Source: Meiothermus sp.
Lineage (GTDB): Bacteria; Deinococcota; Deinococci; Deinococcales; Thermaceae
Assembly (NCBI RefSeq): GCF_025060375.1
Contig: NZ_JANXCG010000090.1
Span: forward strand, 1-53,088
Length of the DNA: 53,088 nt
Reading direction: 5' to 3'
Shown: positions 26,709 to 36,354 of the stretch, piece after piece
How positions within the stretch are numbered: the stretch's first letter is position 1
How the letters are laid out: each line of letters starts with the position of its first letter
Notes under the pieces: model-generated
Told to the model about the DNA's origin: nothing
Databases searched by the model: none
The model's input: the letters and a program-made list of their open reading frames with translations, nothing else
Position numbers and translations under genes: made by a program

Positions 26709-27122
26709 CTATCCAGGGTGGGGCGGCCAGAACCCCTGGGGAAGCCAGCGCCCTTGGGCCTCCTGCACCCGGGCCAGGCTTGGGTAGACGTAGAGCCAGA
26801 CCCACACCCGCCCCTTCCCTTCGGTGTGAGCCCAGGCGGCAACGCGCCGGTACTCCTGCCCCTCATCTTCAAGGCGGTCCAGAAGCAAGAGGGCCCGGGC
26901 CAGCTCGGCGAACCACTGCACCTCGCCCCAAACCCGCCCCTCGCCGTAGACCGCCGCCGGGTATCCGTAGGACCGGCCGCTCCCCCGGGGCAGGTGGTAG
27001 AGCTGAAAACCCTCAACATAGGCGGCTTCCGAGCACAACCAGCCCGCCCGCCGGGCCACCTCAAAGTTGCGCTGGCCCTGCTTGAGGGTGCCGTACACAA
27101 AGACCGCTTCGGGCTCCATCAT
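26709..27122 (-). CDS. Gamma-glutamylcyclotransferase-like (AIG2 family)
   Basis: 137 residues. It starts with VFVYGTLKQGQRN, the substrate-loop signature of the GGCT/AIG2 fold. A conserved acidic stretch, LLLLDRLEDEGQEYRR, follows, matching the catalytic glutamate region. WVWLYVYPSL closes the barrel. Members cyclise gamma-glutamyl amines to 5-oxoproline. The ATG overlaps the SagB-like stop as ATGA, so the two are translationally coupled. The substrate is unknown. Confidence 0.85.
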   Translation of the reverse strand: MMEPEAVFVYGTLKQGQRNFEVARRAGWLCSEAAYVEGFQLYHLPRGSGRSYGYPAAVYGEGRVWGEVQWFAELARALLLLDRLEDEGQEYRRVAAWAHTEGKGRVWVWLYVYPSLARVQEAQGRWLPQGFWPPHPG

Positions 27123-27808
27123 CTGCCCAGCAGGAGCACCACCACCGGGTGCTCGCCCTCCGGTAAGGCCAGAAGCCTGCGCACCTCTTCGTCGTAGAAG
27201 GTGGCGGCTGGGTAGGCCCGCAGCCCCAAGGCGGTGGCCGCTACCAGCACCTCACCCACCGCGTAGCCTACCTCGAGCAGCGCATAGCGAAAGCCCCGAA
27301 GGCCAAAGACCGCCTCGGAGCGCTCGGGTACCGCACTGAACACCACCAAGGCGGCCGAGGCCTCCACCGCCTCCATGTCCATCAGGGCAGCCCTCCAGCG
27401 GGCAAGCTCAAACTGGCTGGAGAGCTGCTCGAGCTGGTGCTGCTTGGCGGCGTAGTGGTAGATGCCTGGGAAGGTGTCCTGCAGGCGCTGTACCGCCAGG
27501 TAGACCTCGAGGGGGTAGGCCCCCCCCGCCGAGGGGTAGCCCCGTCCCTCCCGGCGCACCGCCAAAGGCGCCAACACCTGCGAGATTTCCGCATGGGTCA
27601 ACGAGGCGCCCACCCTAGGCGCCGCGGCAGCCACCCGGGAGAGCACCCGCCAGACCGACGGCCCCCCCTCCCGCACAGGTTCTGAAAGCTCCACCGACTC
27701 CAAGGGGTTGGCGTAGACCTTGGCCGCCGGGGCCCGCCCCATGGGCAGCACATCGCCCGGGAAAAGGCGGGTCAGGCGGTAGAAAACCTTGCCGGGGTGC
27801 TTGTCCAT
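27119..27808 (-). CDS. SagB/ThcOx-like nitroreductase-family oxidoreductase
   Basis: 229 residues of the FMN-dependent nitroreductase superfamily, SagB/ThcOx branch. Marks are RGYPSAGGAYPLEVYLAVQ (FMN-binding Ser/Gly loop), a central dimer helix region, and EVGYAVGEVLVAATALGLRAYP near the C-terminus. Some relatives oxidise azolines in RiPP biosynthesis, but no cyclodehydratase or precursor gene is visible here. It lies 30 bases after glgC on the same strand; a small GGCAGC / GCTGCC hairpin sits in that gap. Confidence 0.85.
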   Translation of the reverse strand: MDKHPGKVFYRLTRLFPGDVLPMGRAPAAKVYANPLESVELSEPVREGGPSVWRVLSRVAAAAPRVGASLTHAEISQVLAPLAVRREGRGYPSAGGAYPLEVYLAVQRLQDTFPGIYHYAAKQHQLEQLSSQFELARWRAALMDMEAVEASAALVVFSAVPERSEAVFGLRGFRYALLEVGYAVGEVLVAATALGLRAYPAATFYDEEVRRLLALPEGEHPVVVLLLGR

Positions 27809-27838
27809 AGGCCCTGTGGCAGCCAGCTGCCCGGTGGG

Positions 27839-29080
27839 TTAGAAGGTGTAGCTCTTGGGCACCACCACGATACCCTCGGGGGTCACAGTGAACCCCCGGG
27901 CGCGGTCGGCCTCGAGGTCGTAGCCGATTTCGGTATGGGGTGGAATCTTGACGTTTTTGTCCACGATGGTGTTCCTGATCTTGCAGTAGCGGCCCACCTC
28001 CACCTCGTCAAAGAGCACGCTGCGCTCAACCAGGGCGTAGGAGTTGATGCGGCAACGCCGGAAGACCACCGACTCGCGGATGGTCCCCCCGGAGATGATA
28101 CACCCCCCCGCGATCAGGCTGTTGAAGGCCTGGCCGGTGCGGGCCCCGGCCTCGTGCACGAACTTGGCCGGCGGCGAGTTGAAATTGGCCGCCCGCAAGG
28201 GCCACTCGGGGTTGAACAGGTCGAACTCGGGGGTTACCTGGATCAGGTCCATGCTGGCCTCAAAGTAAGCGCTGATGGTGCCCACATCGCGCCAGTAGGT
28301 GTTGGGGCCCTGCTGGCCGGGGATCGGGTTGCGCTTGAAGTCGTAGACCTGGATGCGGTAGCCCTCCTGCAGGGCCCGGGGAATCACGTCCTTGCCAAAG
28401 TCGTGCGAGGAGTTGGGGTCTTTGGCATCGTGCTCGAGCTTTTCCACCAAGGCCTCGGTGCGGAAGACGTAGTTGCCCATGGAGACCAGGGCCATATCGG
28501 GCCTGCCCGGGATGGGGGTGGGGTTTTTGGGCTTCTCCTGAAAGCCCACCATGCGCCACTGGTCGTCCACCTGCAGCACCCCGAAGCGGCTGGCCTGCTC
28601 AATGGGCACCGGGTAGGCGGCAATGGTTAGGTCAGCCTTGTGGTCGTTGTGGTACTCGACCATGTGGGCAATGTTCATCTTGAAGATGTGGTCGCCGCCG
28701 AATATTGCCACGTTTTCAGGCTTGTGGTTGTTGATGAGGTGGAGGTTCTGGTAGATGGCGTCGGCGGTGCCCCGGTACCAGACCGGGCCCAGCTCCTCGT
28801 AGCGGTACATCTGGGCTGGTACCAGCAGGATGAAGGCATCCTCCAAGAAGCCCCCAAACCGCCAGTGGCGCTGCACGTGCTCGGTCAGGGACTGGGCCTT
28901 GAACTGGGTAAGCACGTAGATGCCGTAAATCCCCGAGTTGAGGAAGTTGTTGAGCACAAAATCGATGATGCGGTAGCGGGCGCCGAAGGGAACCGCCGGC
29001 TTGGCCCGTTTGGCTGTGAGCGGGTAGAGCCTAGAACCCTGCCCACCCGCGAGAATCATCCCGAGAACTCGCATCGCCAT
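27839..29080 (-). CDS. glgC: Glucose-1-phosphate adenylyltransferase
   Basis: 413 residues, the normal GlgC size. It makes ADP-glucose from glucose-1-phosphate and ATP, the committed step of bacterial glycogen synthesis. The N-terminal [20 protein letters not shown] is the nucleotide and allosteric site; [21 protein letters not shown] and GFQEKPKNP follow, then a left-handed beta-helix C-terminus. ATG start with AAAGGAGG about 10 bases upstream, so it is not leaderless. Divergent from lonC. Links to the amylosucrase and alpha-glucosidase genes are metabolic, not positional. Confidence 0.96.
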   Translation of the reverse strand: MAMRVLGMILAGGQGSRLYPLTAKRAKPAVPFGARYRIIDFVLNNFLNSGIYGIYVLTQFKAQSLTEHVQRHWRFGGFLEDAFILLVPAQMYRYEELGPVWYRGTADAIYQNLHLINNHKPENVAIFGGDHIFKMNIAHMVEYHNDHKADLTIAAYPVPIEQASRFGVLQVDDQWRMVGFQEKPKNPTPIPGRPDMALVSMGNYVFRTEALVEKLEHDAKDPNSSHDFGKDVIPRALQEGYRIQVYDFKRNPIPGQQGPNTYWRDVGTISAYFEASMDLIQVTPEFDLFNPEWPLRAANFNSPPAKFVHEAGARTGQAFNSLIAGGCIISGGTIRESVVFRRCRINSYALVERSVLFDEVEVGRYCKIRNTIVDKNVKIPPHTEIGYDLEADRARGFTVTPEGIVVVPKSYTF

Positions 29081-29154
29081 GATAAAGTTGCCTCCTTTGG
29101 CTCCAAGATAGCAGGTGTGGTTTCCCTCCGAAAGGGCGCCCCGGGTGGCCCGGG

Positions 29155-29160
29155 TATACT
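29155..29160 (+). promoter_or_regulatory. -10 box (TATACT) of lonC
   Basis: TATACT ends 9 bases before the ATG at 29170; no ribosome site. Leaderless. Confidence 0.65.
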
Positions 29161-29169
29161 TTTCCCGCC

Positions 29170-31329
29170 ATGGAGCTTTCCTACGAGGCCCTGGAGTGGC
29201 GTACCCCCCTACCTGAGCAGGACCAGGTGCTGGACCTTCCTCCCCCCCCTCCCTTTTTCGGTCAGGAGCGGGCCAAAGCAGCCCTGGAGCTAGCTGTGAA
29301 GGGGGGGTTCCACGCCTACCTGGTGGGCCCCGCCGGCCTGGGCAAGCACGAGGCCCTGCTGGCCTACCTTAGCAACCAGCGGGTGGAAACCCCTCCCGAC
29401 CTGCTCTACGTACCCCTCTCGGAGCGGAAGGTAGCGGTGCTCACCCTGCCCAGCGGGCAAGAGGTTGAGCTGGCTGAGGCGGTGGACAGCCTGCTCCTGG
29501 AGGTGGGCCATCTGGACGAGCTGTTCCGGCAGGCCTCGTTTTTGCGGGAGAAGAACCGGCTAGAGGCCAAGTTTGCCGAACAACTAGAGGCCCAGCTCGC
29601 CCTACTGCGGCAGGAGGCCCAAGCCGCGGGGTTTGCCCTCTTGGAAAGCGGGGAGCGGCTCGAGCTGAGCGGGCCGGGTCCCGTCCCCGCCGACCTCAGC
29701 GCGAGGCTGGAGGAGGTGAGCCTGGGCCAGCTGGCCGCGCGGGCCGCGCTCGAGGTGGCCCTCCGGAGGCTGCGTCGGGAGTGGGCCTCGCAGTACCTGA
29801 ACAACCGATTTGAACCCCTGTTTCAGCGCTTTCCCCAGGCCCGGGCCTACCTGGAAGCCCTAAAAAACCGCCTGGCCCGCTACGCCGAAACCGGCGAGAA
29901 CCTGGACCCCGCCCAGTGGCGGCCCAACCTGCTCACCTCCACCAGCAGCGGCACGCCGCCCCCCATCGTCTACGAGCCCTACGCCACCGCCCCCCGCCTC
30001 TTCGGCCGGCTTGACCACGTGGTGGAGCAGGGGGTGTGGAGCACCAACGTGAGCCTGATCCGCCCAGGGGCTGTGCACCGCGCCCAGGGAGGCTACCTGA
30101 TCTTGGACGCCATAAGCCTAAAGCGGGAGGGCACCTGGGAGGCCTTCAAGCGGGCCTTGCGCAACGGCCAGGTGGAACCCGTAACCGAGCCCCAGGCCCC
30201 GGCAAGCCTCGAGGTAGAACCCTTCCCCATCCAGATGCAGGTCATGCTGGTGGGCACCGCTGAGGCCTTTGAGTGGCTGGAGGAGGACCCGGCCTTCGGC
30301 GAGCTTTTCCGCATCCGGGTGGAGTTCTCCCCTACCCTGGCGGCCACCCCAGAGAACATGTACGCCCTAGGGGGATGGCTCCAAGCCCAGGGGTTCCGGC
30401 TAACCCAAGGTGGCCTGGTGCGGCTTTTTGACGAGGCCCGACGAATGGCCGAGCAGAAAAACCGCATGGACGCTAGGTTGGTGGAACTGCGGGCCTTGGC
30501 CGAGGAAGCCGCAGTGCTGGGCGGGGGGCTCCTCACCGCTGAGGCAGTGGAAAAGGCAGTAGCAGCACGGGAGGAACGTTTTTTCCTCTCCGAGGAGGAG
30601 TTCCTCAGGGCGGTCCAGGAAGGGGTTTGGAGCCTGAAGACCCAAGGCCTGGGGGTAGGCGAGGTCAACAGCCTGGTGATCGTTGAGTCTCCCCCCTACT
30701 GGGGCCGGCCGGCCCGACTCACTGCCCGCGCCGCTCCAGGCCACGACCACCTAATCTCCATCGACCGCGAGGCTGGCCTTGGGGGGCAGATATTCCACAA
30801 GGCGGTGCTCACGCTGGCCGGCTACCTGCGGGGCCGCTACGCCGATGCGGGGCCCTTGCCCGCCACCATAAGCCTGGCCTTCGAACAGAACTACGTCTCC
30901 ATAGACGGCGACTCGGCGGGGCTTGCTGAACTGGTGGCAGCCCTCTCCGCCCTCGGCAACTTTCCGCTCCGGCAGGACCTGGCGGTAACCGGGGCGGTGG
31001 ACCAGACGGGAAAGGTGCTGGCGGTGGGGTCCATCAACGCCAAGGTGGAGGGCTTTTTCCGAGTCTGCCAGGTCCTGGGAACAACCGGTACCCAAGGGGT
31101 TGTTCTACCCAAGGCCAACCTACCAAACCTGACCCTGCGCGCCGAGGTGCTGGAGGCGGTGCGAAAGGGAGAGTTCCACATCTACGCGGTGGAGACGGTG
31201 GAGGAGGCGCTGGAGCTGCTGAGCGGGAGCCGGGTGGAGGGCTACCGGGGCCTGCACAGCCGCATCCGGGCTGCCCTGGCCGAATTCGCCCGGCTCGAGG
31301 AGGGCCGCAACGAGAAGGAGGGGAGCTAG
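29170..31329 (+). CDS. lonC: LonC, ATP-independent Lon-like protease
   Basis: 719 residues. The C-terminal Lon protease domain has the Ser-Lys dyad S582 ([10 protein letters not shown]) and K625 (INAKVEGF), the same residue numbers I recall for Meiothermus taiwanensis LonC. The AAA-like module is degenerate. Walker A reads GPAGLGKHE, with His for the Ser/Thr. Walker B reads GGYLILDAI, with Ala for the Glu. A long coiled-coil-like insertion (about 110-250) is present. Known LonC degrades unfolded proteins without ATP in the cytoplasm. Divergent from glgC. Confidence 0.95.
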   Translation: MELSYEALEWRTPLPEQDQVLDLPPPPPFFGQERAKAALELAVKGGFHAYLVGPAGLGKHEALLAYLSNQRVETPPDLLYVPLSERKVAVLTLPSGQEVELAEAVDSLLLEVGHLDELFRQASFLREKNRLEAKFAEQLEAQLALLRQEAQAAGFALLESGERLELSGPGPVPADLSARLEEVSLGQLAARAALEVALRRLRREWASQYLNNRFEPLFQRFPQARAYLEALKNRLARYAETGENLDPAQWRPNLLTSTSSGTPPPIVYEPYATAPRLFGRLDHVVEQGVWSTNVSLIRPGAVHRAQGGYLILDAISLKREGTWEAFKRALRNGQVEPVTEPQAPASLEVEPFPIQMQVMLVGTAEAFEWLEEDPAFGELFRIRVEFSPTLAATPENMYALGGWLQAQGFRLTQGGLVRLFDEARRMAEQKNRMDARLVELRALAEEAAVLGGGLLTAEAVEKAVAAREERFFLSEEEFLRAVQEGVWSLKTQGLGVGEVNSLVIVESPPYWGRPARLTARAAPGHDHLISIDREAGLGGQIFHKAVLTLAGYLRGRYADAGPLPATISLAFEQNYVSIDGDSAGLAELVAALSALGNFPLRQDLAVTGAVDQTGKVLAVGSINAKVEGFFRVCQVLGTTGTQGVVLPKANLPNLTLRAEVLEAVRKGEFHIYAVETVEEALELLSGSRVEGYRGLHSRIRAALAEFARLEEGRNEKEGS

Positions 31330-31438
31330 CCGCCTGGGCCGGGTTCAGGGATGGGTTTTGCCACTGGGGCCAACCCCCAGGAGGTGCTGGGGCCGGGAGA
31401 CCGCTGGCCCCCTTCTGAGCAGGGGGGGCCGCGGGTGG

Positions 31439-31444
31439 TACACT
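31439..31444 (+). promoter_or_regulatory. -10 box (TACACT) of the DUF456 gene
   Basis: TACACT ends 7 bases before the GTG at 31452 and decides that start. Confidence 0.5.
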
Positions 31445-31451
31445 CGGGCCG

Positions 31452-31931
31452 GTGGAGGTCTTTCTCGACTGGCTCTTCGTGGTGGTCTGGGTAGCCGCGC
31501 TGCTGGCGACCTTCATCCCCATAGTTCCCGCTGGGTTCATCATCCTAGGGGCGGCCTTCCTGCACGAGCTCTTCACCAGCTTCTCCGAGATTTCCCTGCC
31601 CACCTGGGTGGCCCTGGGGGTCCTCACCCTGCTCTCCTCCCTGGTGGACAACATCGCTGCGGCAATTGGGGCCAGGCGCTACGGCGGAAGCCGCTACGGG
31701 GTGTGGGGGGCCTTCATTGGCGGCATCGCCGGGGTGTTCGTGCTGCCGCCCTGGGGGCTTTTGCTGCTGCCTTTGGTGGGGGCTTTTCTGGGCGAGAGGC
31801 TGGCTGGACGGAACCTGGACGAGGCCCTAAAGGGCACCAAAGGGGCCGTTCTGGGGCTTTTGGGGGGAATCCTGGGTAAGTTTCTGATCCACCTCCTGAT
31901 GGGCCTTCTGGTCATCCGGGCGATCTTCTAA
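31452..31931 (+). CDS. DUF456 membrane protein
   Basis: 159 residues, mostly hydrophobic, with about four membrane segments. The pattern IPIVPAGFIILGAAFLHEL, then a glycine-rich GARRYGGSRYGVWGAFIGGI and GAFLGERLAGRNL is that of the DUF456 family, whose function is not established. GTG start after TACACT. It lies in a run of separately promoted genes between lonC and the glutaredoxin-like gene. Confidence 0.82.
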   Translation: MEVFLDWLFVVVWVAALLATFIPIVPAGFIILGAAFLHELFTSFSEISLPTWVALGVLTLLSSLVDNIAAAIGARRYGGSRYGVWGAFIGGIAGVFVLPPWGLLLLPLVGAFLGERLAGRNLDEALKGTKGAVLGLLGGILGKFLIHLLMGLLVIRAIF

Positions 31932-31966
31932 AAACCGAGCCAGCATTCCCCGAACGGACGGCAAGG

Positions 31967-31972
31967 TATACT
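31967..31972 (+). promoter_or_regulatory. -10 box (TATACT) of the glutaredoxin-like gene and lgt
   Basis: TATACT ends 7 bases before the ATG at 31980. Leaderless; it also drives lgt, which overlaps. Confidence 0.65.
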
Positions 31973-31979
31973 CGTCCCG

Positions 31980-32222
31980 ATGGAGCTGGTGCTCATCAGC
32001 CGCAAAGGCTGCCACCTCTGCGAGGAGGCTGAAGCCCTCTTGAAAGCCCGAGGGCTGGCCTACCGGTGGGTGGACGTGGACGCCGACGCGGAGCTGAGGA
32101 AGCTCTACACCTTCCGGGTACCGGTGCTCCTGCTGGGGAGAGCGGTGCTGCTCGAGGGCAAGTTCACCCCGGAGCGCCTGGAGAAAAAACTGGAGGCCTT
32201 ACGTGGACCCCATCCTGGTTGA
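31980..32222 (+). CDS. Glutaredoxin-like thiol protein (DUF836 type)
   Basis: 80 residues with a thioredoxin fold. [19 protein letters not shown] carries the C-x2-C redox pair near residues 10-13, and [19 protein letters not shown] carries the cis-proline. Such proteins reduce or shuttle disulfides; the exact partner is unknown. It overlaps the start of lgt by 20 bases, so translation is coupled. Confidence 0.82.
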   Translation: MELVLISRKGCHLCEEAEALLKARGLAYRWVDVDADAELRKLYTFRVPVLLLGRAVLLEGKFTPERLEKKLEALRGPHPG

Positions 32223-33081
32223 GATCGGATCGTTGCAAGTCCGCTGGTACGGCGTTTTTCTGGTGCTGGCCATCTTCGCCGCCTTTGAGGTTGCCAAACG
32301 GCTCCTCAGGGGCTGGGGCTTTGACCCCGAACGGTTTGAGGGTATCGCCTTCTGGGCGGTTATCTGGGGGGTGGTGGGGGCCCGGGTGGGGTACGTGCTC
32401 ACCAGCCCCTCCGAGTTCAGCGCCAACCCCATCGCGGCCCTCTACATCTGGCAAGGAGGGCTCTCCTTCCACGGGGCCATCCTTGGGGGGCTGGTGCCCT
32501 TCGTCTACCACTACTACCGCCACAGGATTCCCATATGGGCCTACCTGGACGCTGCCGTACCGGGCATCGCCATCGGGGTAGCGGCGGGGCGGCTTGGCAA
32601 CATCATGAACGGCTCGGACACGGTTGGCAGACTCACCCAGTGGCCCATCGGGTTCACCTGGCCGGAGTGGGCCCGGGGGTTCCCCGGGGTCTGCCCCGGT
32701 ATCCAAGACATCAGCGAGGTGGTGCGCTGCGCCCCTGAAGCCCTGGTGCGGGGCCCGGTGCACTTCACCCAGCTCTACGGGGTTCTCATCGGCCTTGCCC
32801 TGCTCCTGCTCTCCCTTCACTGGCTGCGCCAGAACCGGGCCTTCGGCTACGTGTTCTGGCAGTTCGTGCTCTGGTACAGCCTGCTGCGCTCGGTCTTTGA
32901 GGAAACCTTCCGCCTCAACCCCCTGTGGCTCAAGGTCTACCTGAACGAGCAGGCCGGGGTGGGCCTTTTCACGGCCACCCAGCTCGTCTCCATCCCCCTC
33001 ATCCTCCTAGCCCTCTTCTTCCTCCCCCGCTTCAACAAGCCCCGCTCAGCCCTGGCTGCAAAGCCGAGCGCTACATCCTGA
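32203..33081 (+). CDS. lgt: Prolipoprotein diacylglyceryl transferase
   Basis: 292 residues with about seven membrane helices. It moves diacylglyceryl from phosphatidylglycerol to the lipobox Cys of lipoproteins. The signature region [18 protein letters not shown] (conserved Arg and Asn) is present, with [10 protein letters not shown] towards the end. GTG start inside the glutaredoxin-like gene. Its 3-prime end overlaps manA by 11 bases. Clients in this window include the lipoprotein protease at 21941. Confidence 0.93.
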   Translation: MDPILVEIGSLQVRWYGVFLVLAIFAAFEVAKRLLRGWGFDPERFEGIAFWAVIWGVVGARVGYVLTSPSEFSANPIAALYIWQGGLSFHGAILGGLVPFVYHYYRHRIPIWAYLDAAVPGIAIGVAAGRLGNIMNGSDTVGRLTQWPIGFTWPEWARGFPGVCPGIQDISEVVRCAPEALVRGPVHFTQLYGVLIGLALLLLSLHWLRQNRAFGYVFWQFVLWYSLLRSVFEETFRLNPLWLKVYLNEQAGVGLFTATQLVSIPLILLALFFLPRFNKPRSALAAKPSATS

Positions 33082-34036
33082 CCGCCTGAGGGTACCAGGC
33101 TAGCCGTTCTTGGGAAGGCACGAAGGCACCCAGGAACTCGGCTTCGCCCACCAGCTCGAGGCCCCTTCGGGCCCCCAGGACCAGGGTGTCGCCCCAACCC
33201 AGCGGCCCCCCCGGCCACTCGGCCCTTCCCCTGGTAAGGGTCAGGAGGAGAAAACTCTCCTCAGGGGCCAGGAGGACTCGGCGCCCTCGCAAAAAGTGGC
33301 GTTCGAGCACAAAGGCCTCACAGGCCAGCAGCACCTCCTTTTGGTGGGCGGGGAGGGGCTTTCGCTGGGGGCAGGAGGCGGGCTCCAGACGGGCCACGTC
33401 CAGGGCCTTCTCCAGGTGCAGCTCGCGGGGCCGCCCATGGTCGTAGAGGCGGTAGGTCAGGTCCGAGCGCTGCTGAACCTCGTAGAGCAGCAGCCCAGGA
33501 CCCAGGGCGTGTATGGTCCCAGCGGGCACTCCAATCGTCTGCCCAGGGCCTACCCGCTCCCGGTTCAGCAGGCCCCAAAGGCTTCCGTCCATCGCCGCCC
33601 GGCGCAGGTCCTCCCGGTCCAAAGGTGTCCGCAGCCCATAGACCACCTCTCCCTCTCCCTCCAGGACATACCAGGCCTCGGTCTTGCCGTGGAAGCCGCT
33701 CCCGGCCTCCACCGTGTGGGCGTAGGCATCGTCGGGATGCACCTGCACCGAAAGCCACTCGGCGGTGTTGAGGAACTTCACCAAAAGGGGCAGCTCGAGG
33801 CCGTACCGCCCATAGGGCACCTCCCCCAAAAAACCAGGCCCCAGCTCCCGCAAAACCTCGCTCAGGCTCCGGCCCGCTGCTGGCCCCGAGCGGATGGGAT
33901 TCTTATCGTAGGCCAGCCACAGCTCACCCACGGGCTCTGGGGAGGCCAGGCCAAGCCTTTGGGCAAGAAGCCTCCCCCCCCAGACCCGGGGCACCGGCCG
34001 GGCCTCCAAGCACAGCGCAGACACCTGGTCGCTCAC
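33071..34036 (-). CDS. manA: Mannose-6-phosphate isomerase, class I
   Basis: 321 residues of the zinc-dependent cupin-type isomerase linking fructose-6-P and mannose-6-[21 protein letters not shown] holds the Lys/Gln/His zinc-site motif; [17 protein letters not shown] and PAGTIHALG follow. GTG start 6 bases after TAGCAT. Its product feeds GDP-mannose and, in Thermus relatives, mannosylglycerate. Its stop lies within the convergent lgt. Confidence 0.92.
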   Translation of the reverse strand: MSDQVSALCLEARPVPRVWGGRLLAQRLGLASPEPVGELWLAYDKNPIRSGPAAGRSLSEVLRELGPGFLGEVPYGRYGLELPLLVKFLNTAEWLSVQVHPDDAYAHTVEAGSGFHGKTEAWYVLEGEGEVVYGLRTPLDREDLRRAAMDGSLWGLLNRERVGPGQTIGVPAGTIHALGPGLLLYEVQQRSDLTYRLYDHGRPRELHLEKALDVARLEPASCPQRKPLPAHQKEVLLACEAFVLERHFLRGRRVLLAPEESFLLLTLTRGRAEWPGGPLGWGDTLVLGARRGLELVGEAEFLGAFVPSQERLAWYPQAVRM

Positions 34037-34042
34037 ACCCCG

Positions 34043-34048
34043 ATGCTA
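34043..34048 (-). promoter_or_regulatory. -10 box (TAGCAT) of manA
   Basis: Minus-strand TAGCAT ends 6 bases before the GTG start. Leaderless. Confidence 0.55.
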
Positions 34049-34143
34049 AGGGGAGCCCCTTGGTCCTGCCAACCGGAACGGCAAAGTCCGGGAAGCCAAA
34101 GGGGCGCAGGAGGCCCCAACAACACCCCACAGCTTTTGAAGGC

Positions 34144-34149
34144 TAGAAT
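34144..34149 (+). promoter_or_regulatory. -10 box (TAGAAT) of the carboxylesterase gene
   Basis: TAGAAT ends 6 bases before the GTG at 34156 and decides that start. Confidence 0.55.
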
Positions 34150-34155
34150 TCCGGT

Positions 34156-35685
34156 GTGCGCTGGTTGGCTCCCCTAATCTGCGCCCTTTGGGGCCTGGGA
34201 TGGGCCCACCCGGTCTGGGTGTTCACCCCCCAGGGCCGCATCCAAGGAGGTGTCAACGAGAAGGAGCAAGTGGCCTACTTTCTGGGCCTCCCCTACGCGC
34301 GGGCAGAGCGCTGGAAGGCTCCGGAGCCCGTGCTGGGGCTCGAGGGAATCTTTCGGGCCACCGCACCGGGCCCGGCCTGCCCCCAGCGGGGCGTCTTCAC
34401 CACCCGACTGGGGGGGTATCTCCCCCCTCAGGGCGAGGACTGCCTGAACCTGGCGGTCTGGGCGCCCCTGCGGCCGCCGCCCCCCGAGGGCCATCCGGTC
34501 ATGGTCTTCATCCACGGGGGGAGCTACACCGGAGGGGGCTGGGCAGAGCCTCTCTACGACGGAACCGCCCTGGCAGCCCAGGGGGTGGTGCTGGTGAGCT
34601 TCAACTACCGGCTGGGGCCCCTGGGCTGGCTGGCCCTGCCCGCCCTCCAGCGGGAGTCCCCCCAGGGCACCACCGGCAACTACGGGTTGCTGGACATGAT
34701 CCTGGCCCTACGCTGGGTGCAGCGCAACATACGGGCCTTTGGCGGCAACCCCGAGAACGTGACCCTCTTCGGGCACTCCGCTGGAGGGATGGCGGTTTGC
34801 ACCCTGATGGCCGTTCCCGCAGCCCGGGGCCTTTTCCACAAGGCCATCGTCCAATCGGGAGGCTGCGGCTATGTGCGCACGCTGGAGGAGGGCTTTGAGG
34901 CGGGGCGGCGCTGGGCAGCCCAGATGGGCTGCAGCCCCGACGACCTGGCCTGCCTGCGCAACCTACCCCTGGAGCGCATCTTTCCTCCCGAGGACCGGAG
35001 TATCGGGGCGCTGTTGCAGCGGGTGGAGGCGGGAGAGTTTGCTCAGGTGCCCTGGAAACCCCACCTGGACGGAGTAGTCCTGGCTAAGCCCCCCCTCCAG
35101 GCCCTCCGGGAGGGCACAGCCTCGGAGATTCCCCTAATCGCCGGGGCCACCGACCAGGAGGCCTGGGGCGAACGCTTTGTGGGACCCTCGAGCTGGGAGG
35201 GGTTCGCCCAGCGGGTGGAGGAAAAGCTCCCCGGCCAAGGCCGCCGGGCGGTGGAGCTCTACCGCGCCCGCTCGGCAAGCCCCGCCGAGGCCTGGGCCTA
35301 CTTCCAAACCGACCGCATCCTGCTCTGCCCCAGCCTGGAAGCCGCGGAGGTCCAGGCCCCCCATGCCCCTGCCTACGCCTACCTGGTGCGCTGGGCCTCG
35401 CCGGTGCTGGGGGTTCTGGGGAGCTTCCACGGCATCGAGCTACCCCTGCTCTTCGGCACCGAGAACACCTGGCCGGCCCAGGCCCTCTTCCTGACCCAAG
35501 GAGCCTTGGAGGGCTCGAGGCAGCTGGCCCAGACCCTCCGGTCGCAGTGGGTCAACTTTGCGGCCACCGGCGCCCCTTACCTAAAGGGCTGGCCCGAGGT
35601 GAAAAGCGGCTACGCCATGGCCTTTGATGAACGCTCCGGGCTCATACCTAGCCCCTACGCCGAGCGTTGCGAATTGTTCCGCTAG
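34156..35685 (+). CDS. Secreted carboxylesterase, type B
   Basis: 509 residues. N-terminal signal peptide [19 protein letters not shown] with a likely cut after GWA. Typical family marks are [31 protein letters not shown], the oxyanion loop [11 protein letters not shown], and nucleophile S208 in [10 protein letters not shown]. The His is in [13 protein letters not shown]. It hydrolyses carboxylic esters outside the cytoplasm; natural substrate unknown. GTG start 6 bases after TAGAAT. Confidence 0.93.
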
Positions 35686-35691
35686 ACCCGA

Positions 35692-35697
35692 TAGCAT
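35692..35697 (+). promoter_or_regulatory. -10 box (TAGCAT) of the GlcE-like gene
   Basis: TAGCAT ends 6 bases before the GTG at 35704; also serves the overlapping hydrolase gene. Confidence 0.5.
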
Positions 35698-35703
35698 AGA
35701 GGG

Positions 35704-36354
35704 GTGCCGGTGCTCGAGGTTTCCGTCGCCGACCAGTACCTGGTAGCCACGGGCGACACCCCCCTGATGGAGGTCTGGGCCGCGTTGCCGCAAGGCCTCT
35801 TCCCTCCCTTTCCCCCCGTGGAGCTGCCAGGCGGGCTGGGTGGGCTTCTGCAACGGGGCGGCTTTGGTCAGACCTTTTTCTTCGGGGCCGAGGTGCTGGG
35901 CCTGCGCTTCCGCACCCCCAAGGGGCGGGTGGTGCGGGCCGGTGGGCTTACGGTCAAGAACGTCCAGGGCTACGACCTGGTGCGGCCCTTCGTGGGGAGT
36001 TTTGGGTCCCTGGGAGAGGTGCTGGAGGCCACCCTGCGCCTGCGGCCGGGCCGGGCCAGGGTTTTCCTACGCCGCTTTGGAGAGCTGCACGACCTCCCTC
36101 ACCGACCCCGCTTCCTTTGGCAGGAAAAGGCCCACATCTACGCCTTTCACTTCGGCCACCCGCTGGAGGTGCGCCGCTTCCGGGAGGCCTTCGGGGGACA
36201 GGAGGTGGCCGGGAGCCTGGACTACAGGGGGTGGTTCCCCCGGGGTATGGGGATAGGGCCAGGCCCCCTGGCAGACCTGCGGTTCGGCTGGGCCGACGGG
36301 GGAAGGCTCCCCGAGGTGCCGGAAGTCTTCAAGCGCCTTGTGGAGGCCCTATGA
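35704..36354 (+). CDS. Short FAD-binding GlcE-like protein
   Basis: 216 residues resembling the FAD-binding half of glycolate-oxidase subunit Glc[21 protein letters not shown] and [20 protein letters not shown], then [19 protein letters not shown] match the PP-loop FAD type. GlcE is usually about 350 residues, and GlcD and GlcF normally accompany it; neither is visible here. It overlaps the alpha/beta hydrolase gene as ATGA. It may act with GlcD/GlcF encoded elsewhere, or as an independent oxidase domain. Confidence 0.82.
   Translation: MPVLEVSVADQYLVATGDTPLMEVWAALPQGLFPPFPPVELPGGLGGLLQRGGFGQTFFFGAEVLGLRFRTPKGRVVRAGGLTVKNVQGYDLVRPFVGSFGSLGEVLEATLRLRPGRARVFLRRFGELHDLPHRPRFLWQEKAHIYAFHFGHPLEVRRFREAFGGQEVAGSLDYRGWFPRGMGIGPGPLADLRFGWADGGRLPEVPEVFKRLVEAL

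Noticed and set aside
27119-27808. RiPP (azole peptide) gene cluster
   Set aside because: Only the SagB-like gene is present; no precursor peptide or YcaO cyclodehydratase lies nearby.
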